A DNA stretch of 64,000 bases from Acididesulfobacillus acetoxydans (GCF_900016645.1 NZ_CDGJ01000033.1); one strand, 5' to 3'; numbered from the stretch's first letter, positions 1-8,855 are shown. A program made the numbers and translations. The notes: generated by a model not told the origin, from the sequence alone.

Positions 1-81
1 GAATACGAAAGGATCGAGGAATACGAAAGGATCGAGGAACAGGCAAGGGACTTAAGAAGCGTGAGGAGGAAGAAAAAATGA
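1..81 (+). CDS. C-terminal tail of an unidentified protein (5' end outside window)
   Basis: The frame starting at base 1 is open up to TGA at 79-81, which overlaps the ATG of the next gene (ATGA). The 26 visible residues are highly charged and start with a perfect tandem duplication of EYERIE (18 bp repeated twice), followed by a basic end. The stop/start overlap suggests translational coupling to the methyltransferase gene downstream. No family can be named from this much. It could also be open by chance, but the overlap and the in-frame repeat favour a real tail. Confidence 0.45.
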   Translation, partial: EYERIEEYERIEEQARDLRSVRRKKK

Positions 82-1169
82 GTATGACACACCGTGAACG
101 GGTGCTGGCCGCTTTGCACCGGCAAGAACCGGATCAAGTGCCTTGGGTGGAAAATGATATCGAAGAGGCGTTGCAGGTACAAATCATGGGCGGGGCGGAT
201 TTTACCCCCCCTGAACTCTGTGAGAAGTTGGGTTTAAGCGGTTTCGGCGCCCACTTTCCGACGGGGGCGGCCTCTGACGGTCAGGGATTGGTCACGAAGG
301 AAACCTATAAAGAAAGTTACTATAATCCCCAAAAAGTGACGTTTGACTTTTTCCCGCCCTGGATTGCCAAGATGGGTGCCGACCCGGATACAGGAAGGAC
401 TTATATCGAAAAAGGACTTTTGGTTTCGGAAGAGTCCTTGAAACTGTTTGAGGAGTTTTTGCCGGATCCGAACCATCCCGGACGTTATGACAAGGTGGCG
501 GAGTGGTTGGATCAATACAGGGGAGATTATGCCGTCTTCGCGCGCATTCGCTTGGGGGCGGCCTCTACGATTGAGAGCATGGGGCTGGAGGAGTTCAGCT
601 ATGCGCAGGTAGATAACCCCGAGCTGATCAATAGAATTCACCGTCGTTTCTCCGAATGGTCGGCTGCCGTAGTGGATCACCTGAACGAAATGGATTTTGA
701 TTTCTTTTGGGCGAATGATGACTTAGCCGGCAACACCGGACCTTTTATGTCGCCTAAAGTTTTTCGCGAGTTGATGCTGCCCAACATGAGAATTGTGGCC
801 GAAAGGATTAAGAAACCTTGGATTTTCCACAGCGACGGCAATCTCTTTCCCATTATGGAGGATCTGTTGAGCCTTGGTATGACGGCGATCCATCCCATTC
901 AGCCTTCGGCCATGGATATCGGCAAGATGAAAAAGGAATACGGTGGGCGGGTGGCTATTCTGGGCAATATTGACCTCGATTATACTCTGCCTTTGGGTAC
1001 TGAGGCAGAGGTTGAGACAGAGGTGCGGGATCGCATCATGACCGCAGGTCCCGGCGGGGGGTACCTCATAGCCAGCGCCAATAGCCTTACGGATTATTGC
1101 AAGGTGGAAAACGTACTGGCGATGTCCAGGGCAATTAAGAAATACGGAAAATATCCGCTGGAGGGATGA
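78..1169 (+). CDS. Uroporphyrinogen decarboxylase-family (MtaA/CmuA-like) methyltransferase
   Basis: The 363-residue protein has the URO-D TIM-barrel pattern. Its N-terminus (THRERVLAALH...PDQVPW) is typical, His-containing turns HSDGN (about residue 251) and HPIQP (about 272) follow, and the C-terminus reads AILGNIDLD then GGGYLIASANS. Members encoded beside corrinoid proteins move methyl groups between a methylated substrate and cobalamin; true heme-pathway HemE is unlikely in this context. The classical MtaA His-X-Cys zinc motif is replaced by His-Ser-Asp, so the substrate may differ from methanol. The ATG at 78 follows a GAGGAGG Shine-Dalgarno. The corrinoid protein gene starts 4 bp after the stop, so the two are surely co-transcribed. 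A role in O-demethylation or C1 entry is inferred from context. Confidence 0.8.
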   Translation: MSMTHRERVLAALHRQEPDQVPWVENDIEEALQVQIMGGADFTPPELCEKLGLSGFGAHFPTGAASDGQGLVTKETYKESYYNPQKVTFDFFPPWIAKMGADPDTGRTYIEKGLLVSEESLKLFEEFLPDPNHPGRYDKVAEWLDQYRGDYAVFARIRLGAASTIESMGLEEFSYAQVDNPELINRIHRRFSEWSAAVVDHLNEMDFDFFWANDDLAGNTGPFMSPKVFRELMLPNMRIVAERIKKPWIFHSDGNLFPIMEDLLSLGMTAIHPIQPSAMDIGKMKKEYGGRVAILGNIDLDYTLPLGTEAEVETEVRDRIMTAGPGGGYLIASANSLTDYCKVENVLAMSRAIKKYGKYPLEG

Positions 1170-1173
1170 AGAG

Positions 1174-1812
1174 ATGGCGAATTTGTTGGAAGAAATTCAG
1201 GAGGGGGTCATCAATGGACAAGCCCCTCGGGTGAAAGAATTGACGCAAACGGCTTTGGATCAGGGCATGGGGCCGCAGACGGTTCTCAACGAGGGCCTCG
1301 TACCCGCAATGGCGGTGGTCGGTGAAAAGTTTCAAAAGGGAGAGTTCTTCATTTCGGAAATGATGATCTCGGCCCGTGCCATGTACTCCGGCCTCAACCT
1401 GGTAAAACCCTTGCTGCTCAGTCAGAAGGCGGAAAGCAAAGGAAAGGCGGTGGTGGCCACTGTTCAGGGGGACCTGCATGACATCGGCAAAAACCTGGTC
1501 TGCATGATGATGGAGGGAGGTGGATACGAAGTCGTCGATCTGGGTGTAAACGCGACGCCCGACAAATTCGTCGCAGCGGTCAAGGAGCACCGGCCTGATT
1601 TTGTCATGATGAGTGCTCTGCTTACGACTACGATGGCCAATATGGGCAAGACCATTCAGGCTTTGAGTGACAATGGCCTGCGCGCGAACTTGAAAATCGG
1701 TATCGGTGGAGCGCCTGTGACACAGCGCTTTGCGGATTCTATCGGGGCTGACTTTTATGCCGCGGATGCCGGAGAAGCGGTGACCAAGGCCAATATGCTC
1801 ATCTCAAAGTGA
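1174..1812 (+). CDS. Methyltransferase cognate corrinoid protein (MtaC/MtbC/MtvC type)
   Basis: The 212 residues contain an N-terminal four-helix cap of the B12-binding-2 type (residues 1-90) and a Rossmann-like cobalamin-binding domain. The latter carries the diagnostic DxHxxG motif as DLHDIG (Asp100, His102, Gly105), which supplies the lower axial histidine, followed by the SALLTTTM strand/loop and a late GIGGAPV segment. Such proteins carry the methyl group as methyl-Co(III) between two methyltransferases. It sits 4 bp after a URO-D-fold methyltransferase with its own GAGGGATGAAG Shine-Dalgarno, so the pair form a transfer module. No reductive activation protein or methyltetrahydrofolate methyltransferase is recognisable in the window; they may lie upstream. 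Confidence 0.92.
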   Translation: MANLLEEIQEGVINGQAPRVKELTQTALDQGMGPQTVLNEGLVPAMAVVGEKFQKGEFFISEMMISARAMYSGLNLVKPLLLSQKAESKGKAVVATVQGDLHDIGKNLVCMMMEGGGYEVVDLGVNATPDKFVAAVKEHRPDFVMMSALLTTTMANMGKTIQALSDNGLRANLKIGIGGAPVTQRFADSIGADFYAADAGEAVTKANMLISK

Positions 1813-1833
1813 GGATTTGCAGCGGGTACGCTA

Positions 1834-1951
1834 AAAGACGGTGAAGATGGGTTAGTGCAAAGACGGTGAAGATGGGTCCGGTGAAAAGATAGTGAACATG
1901 GGTCCGGTGAAAAGATCGTGAAGATGGGTTAGTGTAAAGACTGTGAAGACG
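1834..1951 (+). repeat. Short tandem repeat array, 25-26 bp unit, about 4.6 copies
   Basis: Downstream of the corrinoid gene the unit AAAGACGGTGAAGATGGGT plus 6-7 bases recurs without unique spacers: copies begin near 1834, 1859, 1885, 1911 and 1936. Units alternate between endings TTAGTG and TCCGGTGA. The last copy is incomplete. No coding function is evident, and the lack of spacers excludes a CRISPR array. Confidence 0.85.
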
Positions 1952-2257
1952 TTTCTGCGAACGACGGTTTGCCGGTGCGGAGCGGCCTAAGAAAGCCGTG
2001 CAGGCGAAAATGCATAGCGCGGAAAAACGAATTTAAAGGCGGGAAGCTTCGAGAAAGCGCTTCCGGGAAAGGAATGTGAGAGAGACTCTGTCGGGAAAAT
2101 CCTCCGGTCAAGCCCCTATGGGGGCTTCCTTTTAAAGGAAAATTAGTCAGACGATTAGGAAAATTTTCACGTCCAAAGTATCAAGCAAAGAGGCGTAAGG
2201 CGAGCAGGTATAAGCAAAAAATTATAAGGCAGACGGGTACGAGAAAGGAGAATTTAT
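1952..2257 (+). other. Intergenic region before the MFS gene
   Basis: No gene is supported here. A candidate hairpin lies at 2110-2133 (separate entry). The stretch before it is purine-rich with no convincing coding signal on either strand, and I could not match it to a cobalamin riboswitch. The MFS gene has a good ribosome-binding site (AGAAAGGAG before 2258). Confidence 0.4.
2110..2133 (+). terminator. Candidate Rho-independent terminator after the methyltransferase/corrinoid pair
   Basis: AAGCCCC (2110-2116) pairs with GGGGCTT (2121-2127) across a TATG loop, followed by CCTTTT. The T tract is short, so termination may be weak. Confidence 0.5.
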
Positions 2258-3631
2258 ATGGCATCATCCGGTACGGTCGAAACCACGTACAAATTCAATA
2301 TTCCCCAGCGCCTGGAGCGTTTACCCATGAGCTCTTATCAGAAAAAAATCTTTGGCATTATCGCTACGGCCTGGCTCTTCGATTCGATTGACTTAGGCAT
2401 GCTGACCTTCGTCCTCGGTTCTCTGCAGAAGGCTTTCCACTTGACCGTGGTGGAGACGGGGCTTTTGTCCAGTGCCAGTTTCCTGGGTATGTTCTTCGGA
2501 GCGGCTATTTCCGGCATGCTGGCGGACCGCTTTGGCCGCAAAATCGTGTTCCAATGGAGCATGGTCATCTGGGGTTTGGGCAGTTTTCTCTGCGCTTTCT
2601 CCACATCATCGGCCATGCTCGCTTGGAGCCGGGTGGCCGTCGGTCTCGGCATGGGGATGGAATTTCCGATCGGACAGTCTTTAGTTTCGGAATTCATTCC
2701 GGCTAAGAACAGAGGACGCTACATTGCCTATTTGGAGGGATTTTGGCCTATCGGTTTTATCGTTGCCGGTCTATTGGCTTATCTGATTCTGCCGGTTGGC
2801 GGTTGGCGTTGGGTTTTCGCGGCCGAAGGCATTCCCGCGATTTTTGTCCTGTTTATTCGCCGTATCGTGCCCGAATCTCCACGTTGGCTGGAATGTAACG
2901 GCAGGGACACGGAAGCGGATCAAGTGATGGCAAAATTCGAAGACAACGTCAAGAAAGCATTGGGAACGCAGCAACTGCCGCAACCGTCCGGTGACAGTTA
3001 TGGGGCGAAGGTATGTGAGCCGCGCAGTTCATTCCTGGACCTTTGGGCTCCGGGGTACGTCAAACGCACGATCATGGTTTGGACGCTCTGGTTTTTCGGT
3101 CTCCTCGGCTATTACGGCCTGACGACCTGGTTGGGGGCCTTCCTGCAGCAGGCGGGTTATTCGGTGACTAAATCCGTTTTTTACACTTTGCTGATTTCTT
3201 TGGCAGGTATCCCCGGGTTCTTCGTCTCCGCTTATCTGCTTGAGGTTATCGGACGCAAGGGGACAGTGGCCCTGATGTTGATCGGTTCCGCCGTGTCGGC
3301 CTATTTCTACGGAAGTGCCACAAACATTACGACTCTCATCATTTTCGGTCTGTGTATGCAGTTCTTTATGTTCGGCATGTGGTCGGCGATTTACGCCTAC
3401 ACTCCGGAGTTGTATCCCACCCGAGCCCGGGCCACGGGGGCAGGGTTTGCCTCCGCGGTCGGCAGACTGGGCTCCCTGCTGGGGCCCGCCATTGTGGGAG
3501 TGTTTTTGCCCAAGTCTGGCCATGCCGGCATCTTCACCCTGGGAGCGATTTCTTTCGTCATTGCCGCTCTCATCGTCCTCATCCTTGGGGTGGAGACCAA
3601 GGGACGCGTCTTAGAAGAGATATCGGGCTGA
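2258..3631 (+). CDS. MFS transporter, metabolite/aromatic acid:H+ symporter-like
   Basis: The 457-residue protein has 12 predicted membrane segments and major-facilitator hallmarks: the loop 2-3 motif LADRFGRK, a PESPRWL motif before the central loop (about residues 195-240), and the C-terminal half motif YTPELYPTRARATGAG. This pattern fits the sugar/organic-acid branch of MFS (AAHS or MHS-like). Sitting between a corrinoid methyltransferase pair and a second URO-D-like protein, it may import the methylated (for example methoxylated aromatic) substrate; that is inference. ATG at 2258 is preceded by GAAAGGAG. Tandem repeats follow the gene. Confidence 0.85.
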   Translation: MASSGTVETTYKFNIPQRLERLPMSSYQKKIFGIIATAWLFDSIDLGMLTFVLGSLQKAFHLTVVETGLLSSASFLGMFFGAAISGMLADRFGRKIVFQWSMVIWGLGSFLCAFSTSSAMLAWSRVAVGLGMGMEFPIGQSLVSEFIPAKNRGRYIAYLEGFWPIGFIVAGLLAYLILPVGGWRWVFAAEGIPAIFVLFIRRIVPESPRWLECNGRDTEADQVMAKFEDNVKKALGTQQLPQPSGDSYGAKVCEPRSSFLDLWAPGYVKRTIMVWTLWFFGLLGYYGLTTWLGAFLQQAGYSVTKSVFYTLLISLAGIPGFFVSAYLLEVIGRKGTVALMLIGSAVSAYFYGSATNITTLIIFGLCMQFFMFGMWSAIYAYTPELYPTRARATGAGFASAVGRLGSLLGPAIVGVFLPKSGHAGIFTLGAISFVIAALIVLILGVETKGRVLEEISG

Positions 3632-3671
3632 GCCGGTGAATGAGCACGTAAATAAGCAAGAGTGACCCAGT

Positions 3672-3765
3672 GAATGACAATGACAAGAGAATGACAATGA
3701 CAAGAGAATGACAATGACAAGAGAATGACAATGACCAAGAGAATGGCAATGAACAAGAGAATGAC
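3672..3765 (+). repeat. Tandem repeat, 17-18 bp unit, 5-6 copies
   Basis: The unit GAATGACAATGACAAGA recurs head to tail from 3672, first as exact 17-bp copies and then as 18-bp variants (with ACCAAGA and ACAAGA ends). It lies between the MFS gene and the next methyltransferase. The copies have no spacers and no recognisable coding role. Confidence 0.88.
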
Positions 3766-3904
3766 TGAGTACGTGAATGAGCAAGTGAACGAAAAAAACA
3801 CACTCAGTCCTCCGGGATGGGGTGAGACGGGGAATGCCGGCTCCCGCACAGCGGGCGCCGGTTCCCGCGCTTCCGGACAAATGGCGGCTCAAGTGCGCGC
3901 GGGT

Positions 3905-3975
3905 CGGAGACAAAGGGAATTGGATACAAACGGACCGGAGACGGGGGAATTGGATACAAGCGTTCGGAGAAGAAG
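3905..3975 (+). repeat. Tandem repeat, about 30-bp unit, 2.3 copies, just before the next gene
   Basis: Copies starting at 3905, 3936 and (partial) 3965 share CGGAGA, a purine run and GAATTGGATACAA. The array ends about 20 bp before the start codon at 3994, so it occupies the position of the leader of that gene. Confidence 0.75.
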
Positions 3976-3993
3976 GATGAAGGGAGAGGTGAA

Positions 3994-5199
3994 ATGGCTG
4001 TGATGACGTTTCGGGAAAAGATTTTGGCCACGTTGAAAGGTGAAGCGACGGACTGTCTCCCGTACGTCCCGCGTTTAGATCTCTGGTACAAGGCTAATAA
4101 ACTTAGGGGGACGCTGCCTTCCAAATATAAGAAAGCGACGCTGACGGAAATAGTGGATGATCTCGGTGTGGGTTATCATGCCATCATTCCTGATTTTCTC
4201 GATTTTGTTGATCCGCTGGATGAAGTCGACCGGGCTTTGGGTATTTATCGGCTGCGCACTTTGCCTTATAGGACCGTTTTGAGGGGGATCAGGCGCAATA
4301 TATCGTATGAGGGCGACCTGACGTGCGTGGAATACCAGACGCCTGCGGGCAAGGTGACGACTAAAGTAGTTTACGATGAAGCCATGAGGCAGGCTGGTGT
4401 CACGATCACCCATATTTTGGAGCACGCGATCAAAAGCGTAGATGACTATGAGCCTGTCGCCTATATTTTTGAACACGCGGAAGTGCAAGCAGCCTATGAA
4501 CAATATCTCGTGGCCAAGGAGGAAGTAGGGGATCGGGGAGTGGCCGTGGCCTACGTCAGTCTGGCTGGTTCACCAATGCATTTGATTCAGCGGGAATTGA
4601 TGAGTTACAATATTTTCTTCTACGAGCTCCATGACCACCCCAAAGAGCTGGAGTGGCTGACCCAGCGGATTCAAGGGTATTATCAACGGGTGTTTGATGT
4701 TGTGGCCAAAAGCCCGGCTGAGGTGATTCTCTTGGGGGCCAATTACGATGCGCAAATTACTTGGCCGCCCTTTTTCCGGGAACACATCACGCCGACCCTG
4801 GCGCGGGCGGCCGATACGCTGCACGCGGCGGGAAAATTCCTCTTAACGCATACGGACGGAGAAAATAAGGGACTGCTTCAGTCTTATTTGGACAGTAAGA
4901 TAGATATTGCCGACTCCATCTGCCCGGCGCCGATGACTCAGCTGAGTTTACGCGACGTACGGGAGGCTTTTGCCGGGAAGGTAACAGTTTGGGGTGGGAT
5001 TCCTTCGGTCAGCGTTTTGGAGAATTCCATGAGCGACCGGGAATTTGAGGAGTATTTGGCCGACCTGTTGGTGCAGGCGGGGCAGGGAGACCACTTAATC
5101 CTGAGTATTGCCGATACCACGCCGCCGGATGCTACATTTTCCCGGATAGAGCGGATTGCCCGGGCGGCCCGGGAATTCGGCCCGGTGGGACGGGTCTGA
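3994..5199 (+). CDS. Second uroporphyrinogen decarboxylase-family protein (putative corrinoid-linked methyltransferase)
   Basis: The 401-residue protein begins MTFREKILATLKGE...DCLPYVPRLDLWY and ends with the URO-D-like VWGGIPSVSVLE...GDHLILSIADTTPPDATF pattern, so the TIM-barrel URO-D fold is likely. It is diverged from the first copy at 78, with an extended middle region. Families like this occur in O-demethylase and methylamine/methanol-type clusters, where they act on the substrate or on methyl-corrinoid. The AGGGAGAGG Shine-Dalgarno precedes ATG 3994. It is separated from the MFS gene by 360 bp of repeats, so it may have its own promoter. The exact substrate cannot be read from the sequence. 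Confidence 0.72.
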   Translation: MAVMTFREKILATLKGEATDCLPYVPRLDLWYKANKLRGTLPSKYKKATLTEIVDDLGVGYHAIIPDFLDFVDPLDEVDRALGIYRLRTLPYRTVLRGIRRNISYEGDLTCVEYQTPAGKVTTKVVYDEAMRQAGVTITHILEHAIKSVDDYEPVAYIFEHAEVQAAYEQYLVAKEEVGDRGVAVAYVSLAGSPMHLIQRELMSYNIFFYELHDHPKELEWLTQRIQGYYQRVFDVVAKSPAEVILLGANYDAQITWPPFFREHITPTLARAADTLHAAGKFLLTHTDGENKGLLQSYLDSKIDIADSICPAPMTQLSLRDVREAFAGKVTVWGGIPSVSVLENSMSDREFEEYLADLLVQAGQGDHLILSIADTTPPDATFSRIERIARAAREFGPVGRV

Positions 5200-5330
5200 T
5201 CTTGTTCGCCTGAGGAAGTCGAGACGCTGCCAAAGAAGGCGAGCCTTTGCCTCACCTCTGCCTTATATAGAAGGCGAGCCTCCGCCTTAGTTTCTGGCAC
5301 CGGCACGAGAGTTTGCGCAATAGAATCATG

Positions 5331-5361
5331 GGTTTAGCCGAATCTCCCTTTTGGCTAAACC
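5331..5361. other. Perfect 9-bp inverted repeat between convergent genes
   Basis: GGTTTAGCC (5331-5339) and GGCTAAACC (5353-5361) form a hairpin with a 13-nt loop, midway between the stop codons of the converging methyltransferase and GGDEF/EAL genes. There is no T tract on either side, so a terminator role is only possible. Just upstream, the string AAGGCGAGCC occurs twice. Confidence 0.5.
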
Positions 5362-5395
5362 GGTTAAAGCCAGGGGCCGAGCCATGGGCATGCGG

Positions 5396-8068
5396 CTAAG
5401 CTTTTGGGTTAAGTGGATGGCATGCCAGATATGGCTGCAGCTCATGCTGGGGCAGGGGCCGGCAAAAGAAATAGCCCTGGATTTCATCGCAGTGCTTTTC
5501 TGCAAGAAAATTCAGCTGCTCCCGTGTTTCCACCCCTTCGGCGATGACTTTGAGCTTTAGGGTTTGCGCGAGGTTGATGATGGCCGTGACAATTTCTTCG
5601 TCGCGCCGGGGGAGAATATCCGCGACGAAGGATTTGTCGATTTTCAGAGTGTCGATGGGAAAGCGTCGTAAGTAGCTGAGTGAAGAAAATCCTGTGCCGA
5701 AATCATCAATGGAAATTCTGATCCCCATATCTTTTAGGGAGCGGAGAATGGAGATCGTTACATTCAGATCTTCCGCCGCAATGCTTTCGGTAATTTCGAC
5801 CTCAAGAGATTCGGGTATAAGGGAGGTTTCCAGCAAGACGGCCCGGATGGTTTCCGTCAGCTGGGGCTGTCTGAACTGGCGTGCGGAAAGATTGACCGCG
5901 ACCCGTAAGGGGTACCCCGATTTCTGCCAGCTGCGGACCTGGTTACAGGCAGATCGCAATACCCATTCGCCTATGGGGATAATGAGCCCGGTGTCTTCCG
6001 CCACAGGAATAAAGGAAGAAGGCATAAGCAGGCCCTTGCGCGGATGTTGCCAGCGGACCAAAGCCTCGACCCCGACGATTTCCCTGCTGAGTAGAGAGAT
6101 AACGGGCTGATAATGGATGACGAATTCGTTTTTGGCCAGCGCCCGGCGCAGGCTATTTTCCGTTTCCAGCCGGGACTGGGCAGTTTCGTTAAGGGCAGGA
6201 GTGAAAAACCGGAAGTTATTACGCCCGAGTTCTTTGGCGGAGTACATGGCGGCATCCGCATGTCTGATCAGGGTTTCAATGTCCGTGCCGTCGGCCGGAT
6301 AGAGGCTGATGCCGATGCTCGGCGTTATGAAGACCTCCTCCCCCTCCAAGGGAAATGGGGTCGAGAAAAGCGCGAGTATTTTCTGGGCGACAGTGCTAAC
6401 CTCGGCCCTGCTGTGGATTTCCGGAAGAATAAGGATGAATTCATCCCCTCCTTGGCGCCCGACCGTATCGCTTTCACGCAGAAGGCCCTTTAATCTTGCG
6501 GCAACGGATTGTAAGAGGCGATCACCCACGGCATGGCCCAAAGTGTCGTTAATAAGTTTGAAACGGTCAAGATCCAAAAAGAGTATGGCTGCATCATGGT
6601 TCTTCCGGCGGGCCTGTGCGATGGCTTGCCTGAGGCGGTCGACGAAGAGCAGGCGGTTGGGCAGACCGGTTAGAGCGTCATGGTGAGCCTGGTGGGTCAT
6701 CTGACGGAGGAGCGCCCGTTTGTCGCTCACATCATGAAAGACGAGGACGGCGCCTATGACATTTCCCTGCCGGTCTCGGACAGGAGCCGCCGAATCTTCA
6801 ATGGCAAACGGATGATTGCGGCGGTGAATGAGAACTGAGTGGTTGGCGAGTCCCACGATGCGCCCTTCTTTTAGACAGCGCGCAACGGGGTTTTCGGTCT
6901 CGCTGCCGTCTGTTTCATGCACGACGTGAAAAACTTGGGCTAAGTCCTTGCCTTTGGCCTCGGCGAGCGACCAACCCGTTAATTCCTCGGCGATTGGGTT
7001 TAAGTATTGTACGACGCCATGGATATCGGTCGTGATCACACCGTCCCCAATGGAGTGCAGGGTAATCTGGGCGCGCTCTTTTTCTTGCCAAAGTTCTTCC
7101 TCCGCCAGCTTACGCGCGGTCACATCCCGGTAGAGGCAGACGATTTCTCCCGAGGACAGACGATAAACGTAGTTTTCGCGCCAGCACAGGTCTTTGCCGT
7201 TGCGATAGCAGGTGGTTGGGAACTGTTCGGGGAGGCCGGTTTTCCAGACTCGGCGCAGCACGGCGCAAATTCCGGACGGCTCGGCGTAGGGGAATAATTC
7301 GGTGAAAGAATGTCCCAAGACGTCCTGACGGTTAACCTGTTCGAGTGTTTCTGCCCTGCGGTTAAATTCCTTAATAATAAACTGCCGTCCATCGCTTCGG
7401 ATTTCAAACACCGCGGCAGCGTTGCTCATATGTTCAAGGATTTCTCGGTAACGCTCCTGGCTATGTTCTAACTCCGCCATGATACGGGCCTCTTGCTCTT
7501 CCAGATACTTCGGATGGGTGATGTCTTCAAGGGTGAGGACGATTTCTTCCGGTGAGACGGAACCGGGCTGATAAATGGGATGAGTCGTATAGGCGAGCCA
7601 GCGCTCGGCAAACTGGGTCGAAGTAATTTTGACTCGTCCGCTGAGATTGGCCGGCGCAGGGAGTGGCATCAAGGTCTCGGGGGAACAGGGCGCAACAGAG
7701 GGCGGCTTTAGAGAAAGTTCGGCGGCGATGTTTTGCCAAGTGAACGAGAGACCGCTTTCGCAGCGGGCCTGCCAGTCAGGCCCTAGGGGCTCGGCTCCGC
7801 TAAGCTGCTGCAGGCTGAGGCCGAGGAGGGACTGAGCGGCCTCGTTGGCCTCGATAACCATTCCGGTGGGGTTTAGAATCATAACGCCGCTGGAGACTCC
7901 CTGAAAAATGCGGCGAAAACGGGTTTCGCGGGTCTTCACCCGGAGAAGCTGGGCTTGGAGTGCTTCCTGGGTTGTGCAGAGTTCTTGATGAGTTTTTTGG
8001 AGCGCGAAGAGATTTTCCTCAAGTCGCCTTTGCGAGCGCTTGATAAGCCGGATGGACGCCAGATTCAT
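5396..8068 (-). CDS. PAS-PAS-PAS-GGDEF-EAL cyclic-di-GMP signalling protein
   Basis: The 890-residue protein has, in order, an N-terminal coiled coil (1-50), a PAS domain (about 50-120), two further PAS/PAC modules (about 205-320 and 330-455), a GGDEF domain with an intact GGDEF at 540-544, and an EAL domain with EALVRW at 668. Both catalytic signatures look complete, so it could make and degrade c-di-GMP, with the PAS sensors choosing between them. There is no transmembrane segment, so it is probably cytoplasmic. A moderate Shine-Dalgarno (AAAGGACTG) precedes the ATG at 8068. The neighbour encoded upstream on the same strand is a membrane-anchored unknown; a functional link is speculative. 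Confidence 0.93.
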   Translation of the reverse strand: MNLASIRLIKRSQRRLEENLFALQKTHQELCTTQEALQAQLLRVKTRETRFRRIFQGVSSGVMILNPTGMVIEANEAAQSLLGLSLQQLSGAEPLGPDWQARCESGLSFTWQNIAAELSLKPPSVAPCSPETLMPLPAPANLSGRVKITSTQFAERWLAYTTHPIYQPGSVSPEEIVLTLEDITHPKYLEEQEARIMAELEHSQERYREILEHMSNAAAVFEIRSDGRQFIIKEFNRRAETLEQVNRQDVLGHSFTELFPYAEPSGICAVLRRVWKTGLPEQFPTTCYRNGKDLCWRENYVYRLSSGEIVCLYRDVTARKLAEEELWQEKERAQITLHSIGDGVITTDIHGVVQYLNPIAEELTGWSLAEAKGKDLAQVFHVVHETDGSETENPVARCLKEGRIVGLANHSVLIHRRNHPFAIEDSAAPVRDRQGNVIGAVLVFHDVSDKRALLRQMTHQAHHDALTGLPNRLLFVDRLRQAIAQARRKNHDAAILFLDLDRFKLINDTLGHAVGDRLLQSVAARLKGLLRESDTVGRQGGDEFILILPEIHSRAEVSTVAQKILALFSTPFPLEGEEVFITPSIGISLYPADGTDIETLIRHADAAMYSAKELGRNNFRFFTPALNETAQSRLETENSLRRALAKNEFVIHYQPVISLLSREIVGVEALVRWQHPRKGLLMPSSFIPVAEDTGLIIPIGEWVLRSACNQVRSWQKSGYPLRVAVNLSARQFRQPQLTETIRAVLLETSLIPESLEVEITESIAAEDLNVTISILRSLKDMGIRISIDDFGTGFSSLSYLRRFPIDTLKIDKSFVADILPRRDEEIVTAIINLAQTLKLKVIAEGVETREQLNFLAEKHCDEIQGYFFCRPLPQHELQPYLACHPLNPKA

Positions 8069-8258
8069 TTTTTTCAGTCCTTTTCGGTTAATGGCCGCCT
8101 GAGCGGAAGATAGAGGATCGGCTGGATAGACAGCTTGTCCCGCAAAGGTTAAAATAAAGAAAGAATAATAAGACTAATTTCGCGAAAACTTCTGCTTTTC
8201 CTGCCGGGGCATGAAGGAGTTCGCCGTTGAGCCCGCCAAGGAAAGAAGGCGGGAAGAG

Positions 8259-8855
8259 TCACTTTTTTAGCTCTTGGTCGACCCGGGCGATGGCGGAGGC
8301 GGCTGCAGCCAGGTCGGTCCTGCTCGCTTGCAACTGGGTCTGGCCGAAATTCCCGGGGAAAGCCAGGCTGTCTTTGCGTTCGAAGATGGAGGAGGTAAGC
8401 AGGCTCCCGCCTTGGCGTAAGTCATCGAGAAGGCTGTTGTCGCCGGTTTCCTGGAGCGCCGCGGTATTTTCATAGTCCTGGGCGGACAGTCGATAGAGCC
8501 GGTCGAGTTTGGCGATCAGGCTCTTTTGGTCTACGACGTTGGCAGAAGTAGGGAGAGATTCGTATTTTTTTAAAACATCGTTAAGAGAAAGAACTATTTG
8601 TTCGATATTCATAGTAGGCCGGGTTACTTCCGGCTGCGGGGCGGGAAGATCAACCCAGCCGGAATCACGGTGCAGGAGGACCGGTTTGACGAGGACGACC
8701 ACGAGAATGATAAGTGCCGCCAGACCAAACCGGGTCAGTCGGGGCCGACGGGTCAGGCGGGACAGACGGGACAGACGGGTCGGAGCGGTTCGGTGGGCCA
8801 GGTTAGTTCGGTTCGTTAAACCGGTTCTACGGCTTCGATATTTCGATTTGGGCAT
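8259..8855 (-). CDS. Unknown single-pass membrane protein
   Basis: I do not recognise this 198-residue protein. It has a very basic N-terminus with Arg/Leu/Thr-rich degenerate repeats (residues 8-42), one strong transmembrane helix (about 43-61, GLAALIILVVVLV), and a helical, mostly polar C-terminal domain facing out if the positive-inside rule holds. Conserved-looking stretches include IVLSLNDVLKKYESLP and LDRLYRLSAQDYEN. It lies 190 bp upstream of the GGDEF/EAL gene on the same strand. The basic repeats derive from a short DNA repeat (GGACAGACG-type), which may have expanded recently. Confidence 0.6.
   Translation of the reverse strand: MPKSKYRSRRTGLTNRTNLAHRTAPTRLSRLSRLTRRPRLTRFGLAALIILVVVLVKPVLLHRDSGWVDLPAPQPEVTRPTMNIEQIVLSLNDVLKKYESLPTSANVVDQKSLIAKLDRLYRLSAQDYENTAALQETGDNSLLDDLRQGGSLLTSSIFERKDSLAFPGNFGQTQLQASRTDLAAAASAIARVDQELKK

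Noticed and set aside
1952..2257. Cobalamin riboswitch controlling the corrinoid cluster
   Set aside because: No B12-box or characteristic conserved core was found; only a simple hairpin is present.
1834..3765. Possible CRISPR arrays
   Set aside because: The repeats are contiguous without unique spacers, the units differ between sites, and no cas genes are present.
3397..4124. Several long minus-strand open frames
   Set aside because: They are shadows of the MFS gene and of the tandem repeats, with low-complexity products and no ribosome-binding sites.
8069..8258. c-di-GMP riboswitch near the GGDEF/EAL gene
   Set aside because: Neither spacer next to the gene shows the GEMM consensus or fold on either strand.
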